From: Smallanthus sonchifolius
Taxonomy: Eukaryota > Streptophyta > Magnoliopsida > Asterales > Asteraceae
Length of the DNA stretch: 64,000 nucleotides
Assembly: GCA_023525975.1 (NCBI GenBank)
Contig: CM042032.1
Coordinates: 36,808,001-36,872,000 of the forward strand
Reading direction: 5' to 3'
Shown here piece by piece: positions 57,586-64,000 of the stretch (position 1 is the first letter of the stretch; each line of letters opens with the position of its first letter). Below the pieces are notes generated by a model, which saw only the letters and a list, made by a program, of their open reading frames with translations, had not been told where the DNA came from and did no database searches. Made by a program: the position numbers and the translations under genes.

Positions 57586-60488
57586 TGTGACAATCTGGAC
57601 TTTTCAGGTTAACTCTGTTAAGCAAGTCCAGTTAAAGTTAACCTAGTTAACCCTAGTTCAAACTCCAGGGACTAATTCTGCCTTTATTCAAACTTATATA
57701 CACAAAACTTGAGGGACTAAACTTGTAATTAACTTATAATTGATTTTCTGTTGACTTTGAATAGTCAAACTAACATGTCCTTAACCTAGTTCATCCAATC
57801 CAAACCTTGAGGACTATTTCTGCAAATTTCGATACTTAAAAACATGAAACTACAAGGACCATTTCTGTAATTTGGACAATTACGGTTCTATTGAATTTTG
57901 AGAGTCAACCCACCTGTTCTTGAACCCAATCTGCATGCCTAAATCGAATTTCTGTTGGAATTGTAACTGAAACTGCATGAATATGATCATGAACGACCAT
58001 CATTAATGCAATTAAATCCGACATTGATTTGAATTAATCCCAATAATGAGAATAATGGTCGTAACCGTCGACCCTTGTCGTTTATCCATCAAATTGGATG
58101 AATCCCTGTATCGAATTCACCAATCAAACCTCTACGCACCTCAAAAGATACCCACAGAAGCTATTGCACGCATCATTATGATCGGAGAAGTGACCGGAGT
58201 CATCAAGGACCAAAGCAGTCGAAGCCGGAACCGGCTGTAAGTGTACACTATCAATTCGAACACCATTTTGGTAATTGATTATACCTTTAGTTTTTTTTCA
58301 ACACCATGAACAAAAGCCCTAACCTCTTAGGGGCTTACATTATATAATTTAACGCGATTGGATTCTAGGGTTCATACCCATTCAGGTTTAATCGAACCCT
58401 AACCTAAACATGATATAAATCCAATTAATTAGTATGGGTAGTTTCGCAATCTCTTGCTCTGTAATAGCCCTATGCTAATTGAATCTAACAAAACTGAATT
58501 TTTCAAGATCTTGTAACTAGGGTTTATTCTTAAAACGATTTAGGGATTTCAATCCTAACAACTTTTTAAATCCAATTAATTTATACCAGCAGATTCGCAA
58601 TTCCCTTTTTGTTAAAAGCCCTATGATTCTAACAACTTTCATCATCAGAAACATTCAATATGATTTGATGTTCATAACTAGGGTTTTCGATCCTTATTTC
58701 TGAAATTAAACGATCATGAACCTTTGTTTTTACGATTAAATCCCACCACAGACTCGTTTGATGTTAATGAACAAAACCCCTATATCTTTTGAGTCAAACA
58801 CGATCGAATTCGCATGGTTTTGGGTCTGGTTTGGGTTCGGCTCGCATGGGGGAGGAGTGCTCTCAAGATCTTTATGTTAAAAACATTTGAGTCCCGGTTT
58901 GTTTGCGAATCCCTTGTGACAATTCGACTTTTCAAATTAACCTCGTTAACAATTCCGTTAAATATCATGTTAAGTCCTAACCCAGTTAACTGAATATTAA
59001 ACCCCAAGGACCAATTCTGCCATTTCCTGATCTCAAACTTCAGGGACTTATCCTGCCAAGTCCCTAAACTCAATTTGTATACTATTGAAAGTCAAAATCT
59101 AAGGGTTTAGTTCCCGTTTACTTTTAGAAAGTCAAACTCGTGACTTTGAGATCAAATTTGAATCCCATAACTGAAATTCGTCCGATTTTGTAACGGATTC
59201 CATCATTACTATCAGTTTCGACATCATCAAATCCTTAATCATCGACATTACGTTTGAATTAAACCAATTTATGAGCCTTAAACCCGTAACCGTCGACCAT
59301 TATCATGAGCATATCAAATTCGTTGGTTTCGATCGTTATTTTCACAATCTTACTCTTTGCACACCGAAATCGTACATCTTTGAAGCTTTGGCAGGCATCA
59401 ATTTGGCCGAAGATAGAACCATGGTCGTCGGAGGTCTAACCAGACACAGTCGACACCTGTTCTAGTCAGGAACCACCAATTCGAATCCGATTCTGGTAAA
59501 ATCTTACATCCTTATTTTCGTTTTCATGCGTAGATCATAAGCCCTATGAAAATTAGGGCTTATAACACTGATTCGATCAAGAACGAATTCTAGGGTGTAT
59601 ACCCATTCGGGTTTAATCGAACCCCAACCTGAACACGATCTAAATTCAATTAAAGGTAATGATCAGGTTCGCAAACATCCACTCATCGAAAGCCCTATAC
59701 TAATTCAAGCACTTAACATCGAATTAGTGGTGAACCGATTCTAGGGTTCATCACATATTTGGGTTAATCGATTTCTGATCTAAACACAGTCTTAATCTAA
59801 TTAGCTTATATGGACATATGGACATATTCGCAATCCAAAACCTAATTAATAACCCTATGAATTCAACTCTTTTCAATATCGAATTCGACCAATCTAACCC
59901 CAGGATCAACCTAGGGTTTTCGACATATTCAAGCAAGAATTAAACAAACCTAGACTTAATGATTTTTCAATTAAACTCTTGATAAGATTCGCTTTAGACC
60001 ATTAATCAAAACCCCTAAACCCATGTGTTCATTCGTGATCAAAATCGAGTGAAATTGGTTGGAGTTGGATCGTGTAGCGATAGGGGGGGAGAACTGTCAC
60101 AACCCCGGGCTACCCCTGCCCGGGCGTCGCGAGACAACGCTGGTATCTGAATGAGGTCCCATAAATTTGGACAGCGGAAGTCTTTGTTTTTACTTGATGC
60201 CTTTTTGTAATGAAATGTAATGTAAATAACCTCAAGGGTTAATTCTGTACTTTTTGTCAAAACTTGGGATCCACGTCCCTTTTCATTTCATGATAATAGA
60301 CATTCAAAAGTCTATTATATAATGTACATCTGCTGAATTAATTTACATAATACAAGCCATTTAAAAATGTCTAGGATCTACGTCCGTTCCAACATTTGGT
60401 CTTGTATTAGTCTGCCACAGGGATTTAAATATGCCTAAAGATCTTGTCTTTACTGCACCACCCTGAATTTAATGATTTCTTTCACTAC

Positions 60489-61022
60489 CTGTGAAAAACG
60501 TTTTGAAAATGAACATCAGCATAAAGCCGGTGAATCACATTTAACTGACACGAAAATGATTTCTAACATAAACCAAATTAAAGCCTTTAAGCACGTTTTT
60601 GTATGGTAAATCTACACACTCAGCAGTCTATTTCACCTGAAGTATATACCACCTACATACACTGGGTTAACTGCCATGGGGTCAACTGGCTGAGCTCTAT
60701 GTCTCAGACTGATAGCCTATTCCCAGGGTGATGATGCTAAGAACCTTGTTCTTAGTCTTACATGATACTCAGGAACTCGTCCCTCGTATAATCTGCTAGG
60801 GAAACCCATCCTTAGTCTTATGATTTCCCATTACATGATCTGTACCCAGCCACGGACCGGACTTTCACCCGTCACATGTATACCATTTGATCAAATCTAC
60901 GTATGCTTATGGCCTGAATGCTATCACGTAGATTACCCTTATGATTAAAGCATTTAATTTGTTTCATGCCGTTTTCGTAAATAAAATGGTTTTATCGTTT
61001 GAAAAGCGTTAAACGTGTTCAC
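60489..61022 (-). promoter_or_regulatory. Candidate leader intron in solo LTR C
   Basis: Minus strand: AAG/GTGAAC donor at 61022, ATGTGATTCACCGG at 60540-60527, and a GTTTTTCACAG acceptor ending at 60489. 534 bp. Confidence 0.4.
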
Positions 61023-61328
61023 CTTGATTTTGATGGCTGGTAGGGTTGTAGGCTTCGAAATTTGAGCAGAACCTCGACACGTTTCTTCCTAGGGAAGACA
61101 CGATTAACGAGAATATATATATGAGAGAATATATATATAATTGCGGCTATATATATATGAATAGTTTTAATGATACCTACTTCACGGGATTTGGACAGAA
61201 CTACGGCTTGAGTTGGGTGTCGTAGGATTCTTGAACAGCGCTTCGGGACGTTGTGGAGTTTTGAGAGATCGGGTTTGTGTGAAACGAATGTTTGGAAACT
61301 GTACAGAATTTCAATCCCGTTGAAGGCC

Positions 61329-61335
61329 TTTTATA
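61329..61335 (-). promoter_or_regulatory. TATA box of solo LTR C
   Basis: GCCTATAAAAGGCC on the minus strand, itself a short palindrome, directly downstream of the hairpin array. Confidence 0.7.
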
Positions 61336-61350
61336 GGCTGATTTTCCAGT

Positions 61351-61627
61351 CCCTCGCGTACCGCGAGGCCGGCCAAGGAAATCCCTCGCGTACCGCGAGA
61401 GGATGAGGTGTCACGAACGGTGCTGAGTCAGCATGACACGTGGCGGCTGGTGGCAAGGGTGAATGACACGTGTTTTCTGGCCCTGACGCGTGTACTATTC
61501 CCTCGCGTACCGCGAGGCTTGGTTGGGAATCTTCTCGCGTACCGCGAGAAGGTGTAAATCTGGCGTATAAGCAGTCCCCTCGCGTACCGCGAGGTTTTGT
61601 CAAAATCTCCCTCGCGTACCGCGAGGG
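61351..61627. repeat. Six CTCGCGTACCGCGAG hairpin repeats
   Basis: Near-perfect palindromes (6-base stem CTCGCG/CGCGAG, 3-base loop) at 61353, 61385, 61502, 61534, 61580 and 61611, all but one flanked by extra pairing bases. They occupy the minus-strand U3 region just upstream of the TATA box of solo LTR C. Spacing is irregular (about 31, 117, 32, 46 and 31 bases). Confidence 0.95.
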
Positions 61628-61730
61628 AGTGAAATTTTGAATTTTCTTTTCTTTTTATTTTGGGTGTTACAAGAACCCATCTGACTTGTATGTTAAAAGC
61701 GGTCAGAACCGGGTATGTATGCGATTACCC

Positions 61731-61809
61731 TAGCGGGTCTAACGGTTAGATCGTTGTGTTGGTGTGGGTGAGGCCTGGGTTTGAACCCCACCAACTGCAT
61801 TCTTTTTTT
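61731..61809 (+). promoter_or_regulatory. tRNA-like module in solo LTR B
   Basis: A-box-like GGGTCTAACGGTTAGATCG (61735-61753), B-box-like CTGGGTTTGAACCCCACC (61774-61791) and a TTCTTTTTTT run. It follows GCGATTACCCTAGCGGG, matching GCGAATCCCTAGCGGG before the module in the element 3 LTR. Confidence 0.5.
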
Positions 61810-62506
61810 GGGAATTTTTCCTTTAAATTTAATTAATAAAAATCATTTATAATATTTTTATAATGATATATAATAAAGTGTTTTAGCCCCGTAACCCACC
61901 CGTAGACCCGGTTTTAAAATAATAACTATTACTTAATGTTATTCCCATTTATAAAAATAATATACATTTATATTGTTTTCGAACCACGACCCTGAATAAA
62001 TAATATGTTTATATTATTTTCACCCCGTAACCTCAAATAAATGTTTATAAACCTTATGTAACGTTTCAAAATTTATAAATAATATAAAATTTTATATTAT
62101 TTACCTACATGTATATACTCGAATTAAAAATAATATATTTATTATTTTTCCATACAAAGGATTATTTTGTAAATCATACGAACTTAATAATATATTAAGT
62201 TTTATTATTTCCCCGTGACCGTTTTAAATGAACACACGAATAAATATATTTATAAATTATTATTCTCTCGACACAAAACATATTTATCTTAATTATTTAA
62301 TTAAGAAAACCCTATTCCCATGGACAAATTCGTCTACTCTTAAATCCTTAGAAAGCGTTAAGATGTTCTAACTTCCGTGTCGTCGTCACAAATCCCAACT
62401 TGTTCCTAATTTATGTGTTTACAATTTTAGGGCATTCGTAAGTCTTTTAAGACTTACACTCGTGGTTCCAACTTATCTCTTGTGTGATACTGCCTACGCT
62501 ATTCAG

Positions 62507-62954
62507 GTGACTTTTCACGGCCCCTTTTAACTGTTTTAAACTGGGGGAGAAAACATGTCGTAAATGCATTTTTGATTTTTGTAATTCATATATGATATCA
62601 CTTGTATGACTATGCGTATACATTATCCTTTAAGTCCTCACATCGGACCGTTAATATGAACATAGCAAGGTAATTTGAGTAGTACTACTGGGTTTGACAA
62701 ACCTCACACGCGTTAGTCGCGCTAACTCGATTGGAGGTCGAACAGGTGCAATATTGACCTAAACATGCACCATGATGGTGGGAGGCATATAAACAGTCAG
62801 CTGTCGGTTGCGAGCGCATTAGTTAACATGCTTATGGGTTAGATACCTATTGATTTATATATTGAATATACATTAATCCGTTAAACGTTTCTATAAATTG
62901 AAACATGTGAACTCACCAACCTCGTGTTGACATTTTCTTACATGTCTTTCTCAG
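62507..62954 (+). promoter_or_regulatory. Candidate leader intron in solo LTR B
   Basis: CAG/GTGACT donor at 62507 followed by TTTCACGGCCCCTTTTA, GAACTCACCAACC at 62909 and a GTCTTTCTCAG acceptor ending at 62954. 448 bp. Confidence 0.45.
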
Positions 62955-63263
62955 GTCGCTTAAGATAAGGTACAGGTGCACACAATAGGACATGCATGAA
63001 AATTCTGCCTTTGATTTATGTTTTATTAAACTGTTTGGATTATTTTAAATTGTGTTTGGTTTGGACTTTTGGACTATTCTTTTGGGCGCGTGTGTTTTGC
63101 GCATTTACTTTCTTTACGCTTCCGCATTAACTCTGCTTGATATGATATTTTCATTTGAGTCCCATGTAGAGTCGTTCAATGTAACTAATGTCTGAGATCC
63201 TGGTTCGTCACTTCCCAAACGGTAAAACTCCGTTAGTTGAAATTTGGGGGTGTGACATCCCTA

Positions 63264-63341
63264 GAGGGCAGAGATGGTTAAGGCTGTGTGCATGTGTGGG
63301 AGAGACCCGGGTTCGAGTCTCTCCACACCCATTTCTTTTTA
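63264..63341 (+). promoter_or_regulatory. tRNA-like module, 3' LTR copy
   Basis: GAGATGGTTAAGGCTG (63271-63286), CCGGGTTCGAGTCTCTCC and a TTTCTTTTT run, the same as at 50301-50376. Solo LTR B inserted 13 bases upstream of the A-box. Confidence 0.5.
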
Positions 63342-64000
63342 AATCAGTTTTTAATTTATATTTTAATATAAAACCATTATCCCATATTATTATAATATTA
63401 TATTAATGAGTTTAAACCCCGAAAAACACCCGTAAGCTCGGGTTTGATTTGTAACCCATAAATCACTATTTTTACCCACTTATAAAATAATATATTTATA
63501 TTATTTTCAACCATTGACCCCAATTATAAAAATGATATATGTTTATGTATTATTTCGCCATGTTTATAAACATTGTGAGACATTTCAAACTAATAAGTAA
63601 TATATTTATCTATGTTATTTACCCACATTTATATCATCGGATAAAAATAATAGTTTTATTATTTTTGTCACACAATTTATTTATTGAGTTATTTTGCTAA
63701 GTATAAAAATAATATAATAAGTTATATTATTTTCTTACGTCATTCTAATGGAAAAAACGCATGAATATTTATTAATTAATATTATTCGTTATTAACGTTC
63801 GACACGAAACGCTTTTATCTTAATTATTATATTAAGAAACCTATATTTCCGTAGACACGCTCGTCTACTCGTAAATCCTTAGAATGTTTTAAGACGTTCT
63901 AATCTTCCGTGTCGTCACAAATCCCAATGTGTCTCTAATTATTATGTTTATAATTCTAGGGCATACGTAAGCCGTTGCAGGCTGACACTTGTGTACCAAA

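Larger units (their letters stand above)
60095..61671 (-). mobile_element. Solo LTR C, nested in solo LTR B
   Basis: 1577 bp, TGTCACAACCCCGGG to GGGTGTTACA, with a perfect duplication AGAAC (60090-60094, 61672-61676). Orientation is minus, from the TATA box (TATAAAA, 61329-61335) and the order of the candidate intron signals. No coding. This is the deepest level of a three-level nest (element 3, B, C). Confidence 0.92.
58916..63257 (+). mobile_element. Solo LTR B, nested in the element 3 3' LTR
   Basis: Bounded by TGTGACAATTCG and GGGGGTGTGACA with a perfect duplication TCCCT (58911-58915, 63258-63262); the 5' LTR shows the empty site at 50291-50297. It has no primer site or coding sequence. 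Without solo LTR C it is about 2.76 kb. It belongs to a family related to the element 3 LTR: similar start, tRNA-like module, palindrome block, candidate intron and end, but clearly diverged. Confidence 0.92.
47086..64000 (+). mobile_element. Element 3: Tekay-like Ty3/gypsy chromovirus with nested solo LTRs, 3' end beyond the window
   Basis: 5' LTR 47086-51826 (containing solo LTR A), interior 51827-57585, 3' LTR from 57586 to past the window end (containing solo LTRs B and C). Left flank CTTAT (47081-47085) would be the target duplication. It has an iMet-type primer site, an extra ORF, a gag with two zinc knuckles, and a pol with a chromodomain. Coding is broken by many stops and frameshifts, so this element is older or more decayed than element 2. 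Confidence 0.92.
57586..64000 (+). repeat. Element 3 3' LTR, interrupted by solo LTRs B and C, truncated by the window edge
   Basis: LTR sequence is 57586-58915 and 63258-64000; it continues past the window. The bases at 63900-64000 correspond to about 50937-51038 of the 5' LTR, so roughly 0.8 kb remains outside. A second tRNA-like module copy is at 63264-63341. Confidence 0.9.

Noticed and set aside
61331..61603. 90-codon minus-strand frame
   Set aside because: It is produced by the hairpin repeats (repeated Ala-Val-Arg-Glu-like words); no codon structure beyond the palindromes.
61351..61627. CRISPR-like array of short palindromic repeats
   Set aside because: Plant nuclear context, irregular spacing (31 to 117 bases), repeats of only 15-17 bases and no cas genes; it is part of an LTR.

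Overview
The window looks like repeat-dense nuclear DNA of a flowering plant. Supporting signs are Ty3/gypsy chromoviruses with initiator-tRNA-Met primer sites, hAT transposons with 8-bp target duplications, L1-type LINEs, a tRNA-derived SINE, many MITEs and AT-rich spacers. Several MITE ends (for example the GGGTAAATTGTCATTTTCGTC-like end at 36580-36967) recall Asteraceae repeats, so a composite-family eudicot is my inference; it is not shown by the sequence. There is almost no intact host coding sequence: one short unrecognised ORF (37443-37907), a broken long-chain acyl-CoA synthetase fragment (3023-6679) and a lipid-transfer-protein-like fragment (44889-45071).

Layout. 1-7000: AT-rich DNA and the acyl-CoA synthetase fragment, split by a probable solo LTR ending at 6315. 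6996-26490: a minus-strand LTR retrotransposon (element 1, TSD GCTAG) with 2.9-kb LTRs and a non-coding 3-kb interior; a minus-strand Tekay-like chromovirus (element 2, 13865-24710, TSD ACCCC) sits in its 5' LTR and carries nearly complete gag-pol with a C-terminal chromodomain. 26.5-30 kb: MITEs, a SINE, short tandem repeats. 30048-33742: hAT of the TTF/zinc-finger-MYM type (TSD GGTACTAC), with a copia-like solo LTR inside. 33.9-38.4 kb: MITEs, a 5'-truncated LINE, a foldback MITE and the short ORF. 38435-42901: a second hAT (BED type, TSD CCCTCTAC) with inverted duplicated 5' halves and a nested LINE. 43-47 kb: a hAT MITE, the lipid-transfer-protein fragment and a 1-kb motif-rich array. 47086 to the window end: a plus-strand Tekay-like element (element 3, left TSD CTTAT) with an extra ORF before gag and decayed gag-pol; its 5' LTR holds solo LTR A (TSD TATAT), and its 3' LTR holds solo LTR B (TSD TCCCT), which in turn holds solo LTR C (TSD AGAAC).

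How parts work together. Elements 2 and 3 encode the usual Ty3/gypsy set (Gag with zinc knuckles, protease, reverse transcriptase, RNase H, integrase, chromodomain). Element 1 shares the primer type and orientation of element 2 but has no enzymes and would depend on proteins in trans. None of the coding elements is intact: frameshifts, stops and a lost protease aspartate are visible.

Most interesting signal. All seven LTR units of the Tekay-like kind carry, 200-400 bp before their 3' end, a conserved block reading like a branch point plus 3' splice acceptor (ACTCAC, then a pyrimidine-CAGGT), matched upstream by a GTGAGT- or GTAAGT-like donor. This suggests a conserved leader intron inside the LTR. 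Two LTR families also carry a tRNA-like A-box/B-box/T-run module. All boundaries were read by eye; no alignment or database search was run.
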